64,000 bases of DNA, taken from assembly GCA_013400975.1 (NCBI GenBank), contig WBMZ01012755.1, positions 1-64,000 on the forward strand, in the 5' to 3' direction. Below, piece by piece: positions 52,104-64,000 of the stretch. A model generated the notes under the pieces. It did no database searches. It had not been told where the DNA came from and saw only the letters and a list, made by a program, of their open reading frames with translations. The position numbers were made by a program, and so were the translations under genes. Position 1 is the stretch's first letter, and every line of letters starts with the position of its first letter. The stretch is from Atrichornis clamosus. Its lineage: Eukaryota; Chordata; Aves; Passeriformes; Menuridae.

Positions 52104-52544
52104 GTAATAACGGCTCTAAGTCAAAATGTCACTGATTATTTGAAGGAAAATTCCTTCTGAGTAAATTTGTTCTGTCAACGAGGCTGGAAGTAGCAAAAAT
52201 CCTGGTTCTTAGCTACCTCAATCTCTGTCTAAAGATCTAGAAAGTAAAAAAATGCTGGATTTGTCCATGGTAATCAGGTGGTCCCTACCTGTGATATATG
52301 TATTTTATATAATTATGCCATCTCTACTAACCCACTGCCACCCCAGCTTGGTGATTCATGGAGCATTAAATGCTCATCAGTAACTTTTTCCATAATCAGT
52401 CTGAACATTCTCCATTTACCATAGCTGGAACTGCTTTTAGGAAAATCCTTAGTTGGAGTGTTTGATATTTCTTCTTTACACTAGTGCAATTTTAGACATA
52501 CTCTGAAATTAGAGCAAGAGTACTTTGTAACTTAAATGTCTACT
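52104..52544. other. Intergenic; nothing recognised
   Basis: A short AT-rich gap between the LTR and the next CR1 element. I see no gene, site or repeat in it. Confidence 0.5.
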
Positions 52545-53009
52545 GAGTTGAGGATGTCCAGAGAAAGGCCACAAAAGTTTTCAGAGGGCTGGAACACTTC
52601 TGTGAAGAAAGGCTGAGAGAGTTGGGGTTTTTCAAACTGGAGAAGAGAAGGCTCAGGGGTAACCTTTTAACAGCCTTCCAGTACTTAGAGGAAACTTTAA
52701 AGAAAGATGGAACCAAGCATTTTAGCAGGGCCTGTTGTGACAGGGCAAGAAGTAATGGTTTTAAACTAAAATAGAGTAGATTTAGACTAGATATAGGAAA
52801 GAATTTTTTTATGTTGAAGGTGGCGATACACTGGAACAGGTTGTTCAATAAGGTGGTGGGTGCCCCATCCCCAGAAATATTCAAGGTCAGGCTGAATACG
52901 GCTCTGAGGAACTTGGTCTAGTTGTCCCTGTTCATTGCAGGGGGATGGACTAGATAACATTTACAGGTCCCTTCCAACCTGAACTGTTCTATGATTCTAT
53001 AATTCTATG
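52545..53009 (+). mobile_element. CR1 LINE 3' fragment (about 465 bp) with intact tail
   Basis: The plus strand shows the full CR1 3' order: 'GATGTCCAGAGAAAGGCCACAAAAG', 'GGCTGAGAGAGTTGGGG', 'CTGGAGAAGAGAAGGCTCAGGGG', 'CACTGGAACAGGTTGTTCAATAAGGTGGTGGGTGCCCCATCC' type segments, 'CAGGTCCCTTCCAACCTGAAC', and the terminal repeat TTCTATGATTCTATAATTCTATG ending at 53009. It is 5'-truncated and has no ORF2. The 114-codon minus frame inside it is a by-product. Confidence 0.93.
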
Positions 53010-53160
53010 AACTTGCAGAGTTATCTCACCTCCTGTCAAAATCAATAAGAGTTAAGAGCACTTAGCACTTAAAGGCAGCTCATAAAATCAGCTCCCAAGT
53101 GATATACCATTGCCCTTTGTTACACTCTTTGTGTGAACTTTGCTGCAGCTAATAATTATG

Positions 53161-53270
53161 AAAATCACAGATTCATTCAGGTGGAAGGGACTTCAGAAGG
53201 TCTCCACTCCAACCTCCTGCTCAAAACAGGGTAAACCATCAGATCAGGGTTGATCAAATCATAATACTGG
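53161..53270 (-). mobile_element. Short CR1 LINE 3' fragment
   Basis: 'AAAATCACAGATTCATTCAGGTGGAAGGGACTTCAGAAGGTCTCCACTCCAACCTCCTGCTCAAA' type sequence is the reverse complement of a CR1 3' end, here only about 110 bases. It lies 150 bases from the plus-strand CR1 that ends at 53009, so the two elements are tail to tail. Confidence 0.8.
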
Positions 53271-54364
53271 ATACCAAATCAACTCTGATATGTGGTTTAT
53301 ATTCTCTTGTTACTCATAGCATTTCCATAATTTTTTCTTTACAAATAGAAGGTAAGTTGATTCCATAACCAGTTCCTGGGTTGTGGAATATCTAAGTATT
53401 ACCTGAATATAGTGAAAAAAAATCAAGCAAATCAGGCATAGATTGTTTTTCTCTTGTGTACGTTGAGAACCAAGACTATTTTGTCTAGTGTGCATGATTT
53501 CTCATGAAGTTGTGTTGAAATACAAAAGCTACATAACCTAGTGTCCAATGAGCCAATTGCAAGGAAATATATTTTAGTTGAAAGCTATAAATCCCTTGAA
53601 ACATGAAACCTGTTTAATGTTCAACTGTTCCCATCTCTCCTTTGCTTGCCTCCTACTCAGCATAAAAGAATTTTCTGGTGGAAAAAAAATGGACATTAAA
53701 AGAAGCCTAAGGAAAGATTTATGTGCTTCTCTTCAAAGTATACTTTCCTGATCTTACCCATTCAATTTCACTCTTAACTCCCACCTACTCCACTTTATTA
53801 CCCTCTTGCAATGCCTTTTCAGCAGAAATTTCTGACACTGGACTTAAGCTATCTTCAACTGATATAGCCAAATCTAGAGTTACATCTCCATCAACAAATT
53901 ATTTGTATGTGGGACTATTTACTAACCCTGTGGTCAATTGGTATAGAATTGATATAGAACAGCCCATGTTCCACTATTCCAAGGTGTGTCATGATATCTT
54001 AACTAGCTATTGATAATGGATCCTGACCCAGGCTAACTTCTGAGCAGTTAGTTCATGGCAAATGTTTGAGAGCATAAAGGTTGATCTATGCCCAAAGCTT
54101 TCTTGGGAATGTTCTGACAGTATAATAGTACATACATTTAAGCTGCATCTCTGGGAACAGACTTCAGGCATGTCTATACTATTAAATTAAACTATGCCAA
54201 GGAAATGTCATAAAAGAAAGGAAAAGGGCTGAGGAACAGACCTGTTCATGTCCCTGTTTGTTTCTTTTGAGCTTTGGCTGGAAATTACCTCTGCTACACT
54301 TAGGAAAAGTTGAACTCAGGATGGACCTGGGAGCCTGGGCTGTAGTCCACTCAGTCTTTGTCAT
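53271..54364. other. Intergenic; no gene recognised
   Basis: AT-rich. A 96-codon plus frame (53723-54013) is open but has no recognisable domain, and its neighbourhood is repeat-rich intergenic DNA. Confidence 0.5.
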
Positions 54365-54801
54365 GCCTTATATGTCCAGACTCCATGACCTGGACAAAGA
54401 CATGTGATAAGTATGAGGAGAGGCCAAGAGAACTGGGTTTGGTCAGCCTTGAAAATGATAAAGGGAGCTCTTACCTGCCAATAAATATTGAATAGAAGGA
54501 TACAGAAAGAACAGAGACAAATTATTTTCTAAGTACCCAGTGAAAAGATGCAAAGGAAACAGCCTGGAAAACAGGAAATTCTATTTACATGTAAGGAAGA
54601 ACTCTTCCAGCAGAAGTGTGGTCAAATACTAGACCAAGTTGCCCATAAAGGATTCATAATCTCCATCCTTGGATGTTGCTCAAAAAATGGAGAAGTCTGA
54701 GTCTTGAGATGTCTGATTTAGATTAATCTGCTTCCAACAAAGCTAGAGGACTGCCAGGAACCCATTCTAGCCTGAATTGTTCAATTATTCCACAATTCTA
54801 A
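54365..54801 (+). mobile_element. Old, diverged CR1 LINE 3' fragment
   Basis: The order of segments follows CR1: 'GAGGCCAAGAGAACTGGGTTTGGTCAGCCTTGAAAA', 'GAAGAACTCTTCCAGCAGAAGTGTGGTCAAATACTAGACCAAGTTGCCC', 'CTCCATCCTTGGATG', and a degenerate tail 'AATTATTCCACAATTCTA'. Many substitutions make it clearly older than the copies at 48.3 and 52.5 kb. Confidence 0.7.
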
Positions 54802-56286
54802 GAAAAGAAACAAAACTTTCTAGGTCCTCTCTTAATGAAGAACTGGAGCTTGGGAGAAAGCCTCTCTTAGAATGTGCTTGAGGGTTTATAACAAATATAA
54901 GAACAGGTATGTTGTTTTGAGAGTGAGCAAGCACAGTCCTATAAAAAAATGGCTTGGCTGGTAGGCCATTTTGAGGGGTTTAGTGTGGCTTTTTACCTTC
55001 ATGAAAACACAATGAAGACAACAGCAAACTAAACTGCAAAACTGCTCACTAGCTGTGATACAGCCTACACATCAAAAAAAGTTATTTACTTGACTCTTTA
55101 CTTCTCTTCTTCCATAAGATTTCACTTATGTGTACATAAGCTTACTTTTCTCTGTTGTTTGGTCTTAGAACTCTCTGATATCCCTTTTGGAATTAGAGCT
55201 CCATCATGTACATCACATTTCTAACTAGCCTTCACATCTTTTCATCTCACCAACTCTCCAGCTATTTCTGAATTTACTTATAATCAGCCATCTTTCCTTC
55301 TTTAAATCATTGTTCTTTTCCCTGATGGCATGTACAAATATTTGGGATACAGGTTTTTGTTTGTTTATTTGTTCCCCATGGCTGCCTCCAACATAAATCA
55401 TGGATTCTGTGGTTCATGAAACTGCCACAATAATCATCTAGTAGGGCCCTTTTTCCCCAAACCAAGGATCCACAGAATGAACCCCACCGTACACAACCCA
55501 ATATCCAGCCCTCCTCCAGTGCTCCCTCAAAAATTCTTAAATCAGAACTTATTTCTTTAGGAAATTCTTTAGTTCCACTGCCATGAAACTCACATCAAAT
55601 CTGAATGTAGATTTTGAGCCATGAAGACAGATGAATGCTAACTCTGGACTCACTTTTTTCATGGGCATTCATTAAAAGCATTTTTAAGATGCCATTACCA
55701 AAATTACTCTCTGCTTGCAGGTACTGCAGTAGTGGACCAGCACTCTGGTGTCAGTACACACAACAGAGGCCCTCCCCAAGGTCTGTGTTTTGTGCCGCTT
55801 ACCTGTGCATTTTTCATTATAATTTATTTTTATTAGCAAACCTATCCCTGACTGCCAGTCAGTCAGCCTGCATGAAGACAGTCTGCTGCTCCCACAGACA
55901 CGAAAGTCAGAAGAATTTTAAATAAGCTCTTTCAAAAGTGTTTACCATCTAAGCCTAATTCCCAAAGTGCTACTGTGGACAGCTAGAGTGCATCCACCTA
56001 CCCAGTTTTGTACCTGGAAGGGAATTTCCATCACCTATGTCTCTCCATAGGTGATAAACAGCCTTGTCATGTGTTTCCATGCATGTTTAATCATTCATAT
56101 GTGTTTATTCATTCAGGTCCACACAACAGATTTTTCATCTCCACTTGTGAATATGGTTTGATTGAAAAAGTTTAGTTCACAAAAATCTCTAAGCACCTGT
56201 TCAAGTTTTTCTCATTCCCAAACCCAATCTACTAGAAAATCTAGGTACACACTATGGGAAGTTTACTGCATCTTTATCAAATAGGA

Positions 56287-56360
56287 AAGAAAAAAAACCC
56301 CAAACCACAAAAAAACAAACAACAAAGGGAATCCCAAAATTTAAAAAAACCACCCCACCA
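56287..56360. repeat. A/C-rich low-complexity tract
   Basis: Long A runs interrupted by CCCC, CCA and CAAAC units, ending in CCACCCCACC. No transposon body adjoins it. Confidence 0.55.
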
Positions 56361-58498
56361 ATTTTCTTCACATCAAACAAATTCAGCTCCATATAAAAGA
56401 AACAACTTCATGCACCAGCAGTTGAATCAAATACTGTTTAAGTCTGGAAAGACAGAATTAAAGATGGATACAGGTGGTGTTCAGGCCTCAGTGAAAAAGT
56501 GAACATTATCCATTATGAAAATTTGTCTTGAATCATTATGAAGTTTGTGTATTAGTAGGCAGATCTAGGTCAAATGTTCTCAAGAGCTGGGCTGCTAATG
56601 AAATAGGTTGAAATCTGCTTGCGTTTTCATTATAATTTCCATACATATTTTATGAAACCTTGTATATGACCAGTAGAAAACCTAGCACAGCCTTTTTAAT
56701 AGAAGTTCTCACCAAAATAAGATTAAAATATAGGATTAAGTTAGTTTTGCTTTACTATATCAACAAACTTTTTGGTTTTGTTGATTTTCCCCCCGTTTAA
56801 ATAAAACTTACATCATGAGGACATATTGCATTGTTTCTATTATGTATTTATTGAGGTCAACTCTCCATTCCATCACAAGTTTCAGATGCTTCAGAGACAA
56901 ATGTCCATCATTCTTACTTGCTAGCTTATTCTACTGTTGGCTGTTCCATCTCAAGGCATTGCAGAACGGTACTCCGGGAAGCTAAAAAGATTTCAGCCTC
57001 TAGTTTTGCTAAAAAAGAACCCAAACAAACCAACAAACCAGCCAGCCACCTATTTTTCACACAACAGTGTTTGAGTGCATCATGGTATCTAATGTATTTA
57101 TACAACAGGCCAGTAAGGGGGTAAGATGCACTACTGCTATCCAAGCTGGGAACTGAAGTACAGACTTATTTTTCATTGTTGAGAAACTCAGCAGAATTTT
57201 AAAAAGAGTAATAAAAAAGAATTGTTTTGGCACAGAGTTCGTCTACCATTGCCCTGAAATTGTCTACATTGCTAATGATGTCCCTCATGCAACAGAAGCC
57301 GTCAGGTCTCAATATCATTATGACAGCTAAAATGTTCTGGAAAATATTTAAATATCTTCATCCTAAAAGGATGCAACACATCCTAGTTGCCACATGATTC
57401 TCACTTTGCTCCTGCTACCTTGGATAATAAAAAACAGAGAACAGATCTCAAACTGTCAACACACTGCATGGAACACTGGTAAGAGGAAGAAAGAGGCTCC
57501 CACCCTAAGGACATATGCAAGTCTGGCATAAACTTAAATAGATAGATACTTAAAGACTGGGAGAAGAACGGAGCCATGACAGACTGTTGAACTTGTTATT
57601 GGAATCTCACCAAGGGCCCCCCACTACAACATCTTTCTACTTTGTAGGGGATTTTGGAGATAAGTTAGAAACTGTTATCACGTTCTTCTCTCTGTTTTCC
57701 AAAGCGTGTAGTAACTATTTTATGGTTTTAACAAAATAATGATTTTGGTATTCATCTATTGCTACTGTTTCAATTACCACTCTTCCTATATATGCAAGCA
57801 ATAGAGGTTTTTCTTATACTGACTGCTTTAAAACAGAACCATGTATGCAACAGCAAAGTGTCAGGCCATATTACAACTGCAAAAACTACTGGTGAAGGAA
57901 ATCCATGACCCAGCCTTCGCAAAAAGCATCCACAGCATTTCAGAAGAAATGATGGGGAAGAGGGGAAGTGTAGTAAGTACAGTTAGTCCATATGTGAAAT
58001 CTGGCAAGGTGTAGGATACCGTGACACAGGACAAGATAAGCTACTGAAAACAGGTCACTAAGGTGAGTCTTCAAGAAAAGTGAAGATGTGGAGATGCATT
58101 CTACTACTGACCCCTCAAACTCATTTGCTAAGTCTGACCAGTGTAGATCTGTTTTATATTCTATGGAGGCTTTCCCACATGCTGTGAGAAAAGGAAATTG
58201 AGAGATAATTCATTCTCTGTGACATCTGACACTTCTTCAAAAAACATGGAATTCTCTCCTGGATGGAGTTAACACTAACTTTAAAGTCGTCTCACCACAG
58301 AAAAAAAGTAAAGGGAAGAATCCAGTCTTACAAAATGGTGTTCATTGAGTACGGTAGACTTGCTTTATATTGAGCAAGGAATCAAGTAAAGAATGTGAAA
58401 CACTCAAGAGGAAAGCTGCTCATAAATATTCCATTTGTCAAAAATGTTCTTTGTCTGGCCCCCATAAAAAAAAGTGTTCTAGACTACTTTCAGGAATG

Positions 58499-58532
58499 TG
58501 AGAAAAAGTCATCAATGAGAAAAAGTCATCAA
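58499..58532. repeat. 17-bp perfect tandem duplication
   Basis: TGAGAAAAAGTCATCAA occurs twice without a gap (58499-58515 and 58516-58532). A partial third unit (GAAAAAAAGTCACTGAA) follows at 58538-58554. Confidence 0.7.
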
Positions 58533-59590
58533 ACACAGAAAAAAAGTCACTGAAAAACCCCTAGAGAATAATGACCCAAATGTCATTTCTTTATTTTTTT
58601 TGAGTGTAATTTGTCTAGCTTTTTACTTTTTTCACCCATTAAGCACTGTGCTAGGTAAGAAGACTGGACAGCAAACTCTTCTTTTAAAGAAACCACAATA
58701 GCTTTTGATAACACAGTTTTGACCTTATCCGATTTTTTACAGCCTATTTGCTATTTCTAAAGCATTATTCATTGCTCGTTATTATACTAATAAACTTTAT
58801 TATCTTTTATAAAGCCACCGATGGTTACACGCTTGAATGACCCTCACAAAAAAAGCTATAATAACAGAACAAGGTAAACCTAATAAAACATTCTTTGTTC
58901 TCAAAGTGTATTTGTGATAATGGACTATTAACTTTTATTTATTATTCACATAAATGTATGATGGGATTTGTACCCTCTCCAGTATTAACTGTCTCAACTT
59001 GCAGAGACCATCCAAATTTTTTTTGTTGGATATTTGGTCTCTTTAGTAAGAAGATTTATTGAAAAATAAAAATAATTTATTCAAAATTTTCCCATATTAT
59101 CATTTTTATAGTCTCAGCAACTGTATGCAAGTACACTCATCTAAGTGCTATGTTTCACACTGGACTGAAATTTAGTGGAATGTCACCAACCCTGTAGTTT
59201 TGTATCAGAAACCAGTATTAAACCCTGTTTTCAAGCAACACTGGCAAAACAAAGAGCATAACTAAAAAACTTATAACAAACATCCATGGTGCATATAGGT
59301 CCCATGTTATAATGTCAAGTACTGTCTTGACATGTGCCTATATACAATTTAGCAGCTTCCTATAGAAGTTTTTCCTGTAGCTCTATGGGGACAGAAAACT
59401 TTCTTTGTCATATAATGTCTTGAATTTTTTTATTTTAATTATGTTCAAAATTATTTTACACTTAAGCCTGTTGAGTATCTGCACTAGCAAGATCTAAATC
59501 TAAGGTTCTTCAGTTATGTCTTACAGATATGAAATTCTAGACTGGAGGTCCACCCAACCCCCAAGATCTTCCATCATTCAGGTCCACTGG

Positions 59591-59655
59591 AGAAAGAAAC
59601 AAAACCAAAACCAAATCAAACAAAACCAAAACAATACCACAACAAAATAACCCAA
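59591..59655. repeat. A/C-rich low-complexity tract
   Basis: A run of AAAACC, CAAAAC and CAAATC units. It is of the same kind as the other A/C-rich tracts in the window. Confidence 0.55.
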
Positions 59656-61461
59656 ATCAGACCTATGGCTCAAAAAATACTGTATTTCACAAAAGTCTCT
59701 TTCTCTGTGGTGTTAAAGAAACAGAAATTAGATTTTTAACCCAAATGCTAAAGCAAACCCATAAAAAACACCTGGGAAAACAGTGAGATTTAGCAGACGA
59801 GATCTTGCTTGGGCTGCTCCTCAACTAAACATGAGATCCTTCATAGCTTCAACACAGGCAGGACAGACACTTCAACAGACACCAGGAGACTTCCCAAATG
59901 CAATAAAACTGAGCTCCGCAGTGTACATAATCACATTTAGCATGACCTCCTTTTCTCCTACACCTCCTCATGCTTTCCCTGTCAAAACAGTGGTGCAGGA
60001 TGAGCTTGTAAACACTAAAGTAATGGCTCAGAATGGCTCTATGTTTGGGACATTTTGACATAGAACTCACCATAACCAGTTTTATTTTTCCGACATCAGC
60101 GCCTGCATATCATTTCCATCAGTGTCATACAGAAAACCAGTGTCAAACAGGGATAAGACATGCCCTAATTTGAACCAACACTTTTCAGCAGTATCGTGTA
60201 CAACATAGGCCCAGTGCTAAAGGCCTCAGATGTAAATTTAAGTGGAACACTCATCAAATGCAAGATAACCATTCTTTTGCAACCATAATACTGATACAAC
60301 AGGAGTAGGCTCAGATCATCGCTTCATATAATATACATCAGTCAGGCAAGTAACACATTGTAATTTATTCTTGGCCTAAACTCCTAAAAGTCTTCTGAAT
60401 GTTCAGACTGTCTTCCTTTTTGAAAAGCACACGATATTTCTCTGGCTAGCATCTGTTAGCAGGAAAGAACTTGGAGGGAGTTGTGATGCTCCAGTAATAT
60501 TTTCAAATTCATGTTAACTCAATGTGTGTTTTGTCTCCCTTTAGAGGTAGCCATGGGAAATACCTTACTGTACAATTAATTTCTATTAAACACTGCAGTA
60601 GTACATTTATTTTACATAATATTTTTGATACCCAGTACAAAGGATAGAAGGCAATAGATCGTCTCTCTGATCAGACAACATGACATCCCACAGAACCTCA
60701 ATCATTCTCTACTGGATCATTTTAAAATGTATTTTATTATACAATACTTTTCAGAATATCTTTTTATTTTCTAAGTCTTAGGATAACAGACAATCATACT
60801 TCACACTTTTGTAAATTGTTCCATTAGTTAAGTAACCCAGCTATCAAAAGTTCACCCCCCAGACTCACACAGCACAGTCAAATTCTCTCCTAAGTAGGTA
60901 GAGAACCTAAATTAAGTCAACACTTTGTCTGTCACTATTATTTTCCTTTTAGACTCACATCAGTGTTTCTCTTAATTATTATAAGTTATTCTTCTGTATG
61001 CTAAATAGGCTCTAACAGGATCTGAGACACACATATGTATGCTCATTACTGTAGAAAAGCAATATTATTTTTAAATTATTCAAGCTAATAAGTACACAAT
61101 GAGATTTCCACTCTTCTTATCCAGGGAACACAACACAGCAATGAATATTATCAAATCAATATTCTTTGAAACTTCTCTTTTCTAATCACAGGTAGACAGC
61201 AGGGAACTCATAGCTGCTCTGCCATTTTTGTCAGCAACTGTTTACCCAAATGATGGTACGGCGTCGTAATTTGCACGTGAATTATTTAGTTTTCTATTAA
61301 ACTTGTTCTGCAAATATTCAAGAAGGGCTGCCAACTGGCAGAGATGTTGTGTCTTTGTCATAGGTCAAAACACTGTCCACACTTATTTGCAGAAACAATA
61401 ATTTAAAGACATATATATGTCAGCATTTTTAAATTATTTGATATAAACTCCCTAATGCCAT

Positions 61462-61850
61462 TGGAATCCCAGAATCATTCAGGCTGCAAAAGACCTTGGG
61501 ATGTCCTGTTCAAAGCAAGATAAAAATTGAATTTAGACCATACTTGGGGCTTGGTCTAGTATGGCCCTGAAAAGCAATGGGCCCTCAAGCATATGAACTG
61601 CGTCATCTGTTTTGGTGTCACCTGCAAATTTGATGGGGCTCCATTCTGTTTCCAGGTAATTTATAAAGACATTAAACAAGCTAGGTCCCAGAATAGACCC
61701 TGGGGAACTTCACCTGTAACCTGCCTTCAGGTAGTGTAGAAACTATTGGCTACTAGCTTTTCAGCCCAGTTTTTAACTTATTCATTCTTTATAGCCATTT
61801 TGTAGAATGCTAAGCAAGGTCAAATTTAGCACTTCTTAGCTCAAGAGAAC
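61462..61850 (-). mobile_element. CR1 LINE fragment with internal deletion
   Basis: The plus strand starts 'GGAATCCCAGAATCATTCAGGCTG' (reverse complement of a CR1 end) and then jumps to upstream CR1 sequence: 'GGTGTCACCTGCAAATTTG', 'ATTTATAAAGACATTAAACAAGCTAGGTCCCAGAATAGACCCTGGGGAAC', and 'CAGCCCAGTTTTTAACTTATTC'. These blocks are normally much further apart, so the middle has been lost. It is old and non-coding. Confidence 0.75.
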
Positions 61851-62124
61851 TGTAGGACTATCAATGGAGAGTTTGTTTCCTACAAGTGACCATATGTTGT
61901 GAAACTGTTCTAATTTGCGATGCAGACTGAACTGTGCCTACTGCTCTGAGGACTGAATAAGTATGAAAATGGCCCTAAGGAGAATTAAATTCATTCAAAT
62001 AAATGTTTATGAAAATGAAGGGTTTTGATCTTTCAGCGGCTTATTACTTCAGGATATTTTTCTAGTGTCTTCTGTTCATCTATACTGTATGACCACTCTC
62101 CATAAGACCATGAGGGAATTAACA
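61851..62124. other. Intergenic; nothing recognised
   Basis: A short AT-rich gap between a CR1 fragment and copy 2 of the dispersed repeat. Confidence 0.45.
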
Positions 62125-62360
62125 GTAGGAATTGACTCAAAATCTGATAGTTGTGTGCAGCTGGTGCTAGTGAGCAAAATCTAAGTAAATACTTTTTTAC
62201 TGCCAACACCCAGAGCAGAGCACACAGGATGTCCACAGAGTCATTTGGGAATGCAAGAAAATCATGTTGTCTGAAGGCAACAAATGGGTTATGAGATGAA
62301 AGAAGGGGAGTGGAAAGAAGAAAAGAAGAATTTGGACACAGAGAAAGAAAGGAGAGATAT
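62125..62360. repeat. Unidentified dispersed repeat, copy 2
   Basis: Aligns in direct orientation with 46698-46960, with frequent differences: 'CTGATAGTTGTGTGCAGCTGGTGCT', 'CACACAGGATGTCC', 'TTTGGGAATGCAAGAAAAT', then 'ACACAGAGAAAGAAAGGAGAGATAT'. The strong hairpin of copy 1 is only faintly visible here. A CR1 element begins exactly at its right end. Confidence 0.6.
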
Positions 62361-62514
62361 AAGAATCATAGAATCATAGAATACGTTGAGTTGGAAGGGA
62401 CCCATCAGGATCATCCAGTCCAGCTACTGGCCCTGCACAGGACATCCCATGTGCCTGAGAGCATCATCCAAATTCTTACTTGTCCCAGGAGTGTGGTGTT
62501 ATCCAGCCTGCTTG
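62361..62514 (-). mobile_element. Short CR1 LINE 3' end with 8-bp flanking repeats
   Basis: The plus strand starts AAGAATCATAGAATCATAGAAT, which is two copies of the CR1 terminal octamer ATTCTATG on the minus strand, followed by 'GAGTTGGAAGGGACCCATCAGGATCATCCAGTCC'. The element is truncated after about 150 bases. A perfect direct repeat AGAGATAT flanks it (62353-62360 and 62515-62522), as expected for target-primed insertion. Two intact tail octamers suggest it is among the younger CR1 copies here. Confidence 0.88.
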
Positions 62515-62522
62515 AGAGATAT

Positions 62523-64000
62523 TGTGGTATTTGGTACATAACTCCTTGGAGAATAGCTGGGCATCATTGGGAAGGAGTCTGCTGGCCAGGGATCTCAGCA
62601 AGAAAGCTGGAGACATATAAATTCCACATTTTTTATTAACACTTTTCTTCACAACCAAAATCAACTGAGTTGATCAACCTTGACCCAAACATGCATCTTC
62701 TTTGGTACCACCCAGACCTTCAGCCTACCTTTATTCAAAGCAGGATAGGGATGAGCTTCTCTATTTCTGCATAAGCTTAAGGACCTACTTCCCAATAAGA
62801 ATTCTAAGCTCCAGAGACAGTATAAATCTTGTCACACACATCCAGAATATTTGCCTTCAGTTTAACAGGTTTTTCACTAAAAGATGCATAACATTAGCTT
62901 ATAACTCGAAGAGTGAGAGAGCAGGAGCCTTATCTATCTTCCACATGGGTTGCAGGATGAAGTAAACACAAGTAGGGAACCAGCACTTGGTTTAGGCTTT
63001 CTTTGCTCTGCAGTTCTGGTCACAGCAGGACCATATCAACTCCTAGACACCACACCTGGAGCGGTGGAGCAGCAGCCACAAAACAACAGAGAAATGCATA
63101 CAATTTTTTCAGTACCATCCAAAACCGGAAGAAACTACTCCTTACTTATAGGAAAGTACTCACTCATCTGTCAATACTAATAGATTAATATTTCTCCAGT
63201 TTTCTATTAAAATGAAGAAAAAGACATGCTTGGAGCTTTATTTATCCCTCCATGTTATCTTGCCATAAGATATCTTGAAGGAATGTTTACCAATCGATAT
63301 GCTCAGTCCATCTCCTCATTTTCCTTTAGTACATTTATTATGAAAGAAAATAGATTTTGTTCTTCATTTTATTTTTCTATGCTATGTGAAATGAAGAGGA
63401 TACAGAAGTCATCTTGTAAATATTTACACAAACCTCTGAGTAATCTCAAGAGCAAGAACTCGGTAAGAAGGCAAAGGGTGACACTTCCCAAATGAGAAAT
63501 GTAAAATGTGGTGGTGGTCAAGAGAATAATACAAATTCATAATTTATATGTCTCCAAAAGCTTTACTTGTGTCTGAAACATCCATTGGGTTTTTCATCTG
63601 GTACTTGAAGCAATATATAACTTGCCGGAAATCAAGAGTAAGTACCCCTTTTGCCCTAAGCAAAACCACACGCTCTCTCACCTACCCACTCTTCCTACAG
63701 TTTCAGTCGTCTGAGGTATGATTCTTAACTCTAAGCAATCTCCCTGGCCCTTCCTCAGTTCCCTGGTGAGCTCCATCCTACTCCTGTCACCATGGTGCAT
63801 TGAGCACAACCACTAAAAGCGTGTAAGTGGCATTAAGCAGCCAACAAAAGACAGCTTTTAGATAGACAGACAACATATTTGAAAATCATCTCAGAAAGAA
63901 GCATCTGTCAGACAAGCATCTAAACTTACTTTTTCCTGCTATCCTTGACACTTGTTTGACCTTAGGAAGGTTTTCAGTACTTTGGTAGACATCACAATCA
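62523..64000. other. Intergenic; no gene recognised
   Basis: AT-rich sequence to the right edge of the window. Frames of 60-89 codons (62702-62965, 62950-63180, 63226-63495) overlap one another and show no domain. No repeat family was recognised. Confidence 0.5.

Larger units (their letters stand above)
54802..61461. other. Intergenic, AT-rich; no gene recognised
   Basis: About 6.7 kb with no supportable gene. It holds A/C-rich tracts at 56287-56360, 57011-57050 and 59591-59655, a T/G-rich tract at 55352-55376, and a 17-base tandem duplication at 58499-58532. Open frames (up to 96 codons, 55635-55925) are unsupported. Confidence 0.5.

Overview
The window is nuclear DNA from a bird, most likely a non-galliform species. 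The evidence is a GC-rich CpG island followed by a long AT-rich intron, one vertebrate gene with an intact coding exon, many 5'-truncated CR1 LINE 3' ends (the main avian LINE), and LTRs that I recognise as avian endogenous retrovirus families. Nothing here looks bacterial or viral-genomic, and there is no CRISPR array, operon or tRNA/rRNA gene.

One protein-coding gene can be supported: HS3ST1 (heparan sulfate glucosamine 3-O-sulfotransferase 1), on the + strand. A non-coding first exon lies in the CpG island at the left edge (to 88, GTGAGT donor). An intron of about 8.5 kb follows. Exon 2 starts at 8629, after a pyrimidine-rich AG acceptor, and carries the whole CDS (8757-9719, 320 codons) and the 3' UTR. 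The nearest poly(A) signal is at 9991 and a possible distal one is at 11308. The leader holds two upstream ORFs. The first spans the splice junction and is in frame with the CDS, from which a single TAA separates it.

From about 11.3 kb to 64 kb I see no gene. This is AT-rich intergenic DNA, consistent with the gene-poor region 3' of HS3ST1 in other amniotes. It holds: a 273-bp solo LTR (11854-12126, minus) with perfect 6-bp target duplications; an LTR of about 1.1 kb (36399-37483, plus); a 595-bp solo LTR (51504-52098, plus) with perfect 5-bp target duplications; eight CR1 fragments (22.2, 38.5, 48.3, 52.5, 53.2, 54.4, 61.5 and 62.4 kb), one with perfect 8-bp flanking repeats; and two copies of an unidentified dispersed repeat (46.7 and 62.1 kb), one containing a strong hairpin. 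There is also a degenerate repeat block at 42.2-42.8 kb, several A/C-rich low-complexity tracts, a G-quadruplex candidate at 26.2 kb, and a compact cluster at 32.8-32.9 kb (paired inverted CCAAT motifs plus a perfect palindrome of PAR-bZIP/D-box-like sites) that could be regulatory.

All other open reading frames (162 codons or fewer) look like chance frames, many of them inside repeats. I found no novel multi-gene system. The most informative items are the leader architecture of HS3ST1, the dated retroviral insertions, the hairpin repeat family and the CCAAT/D-box cluster.
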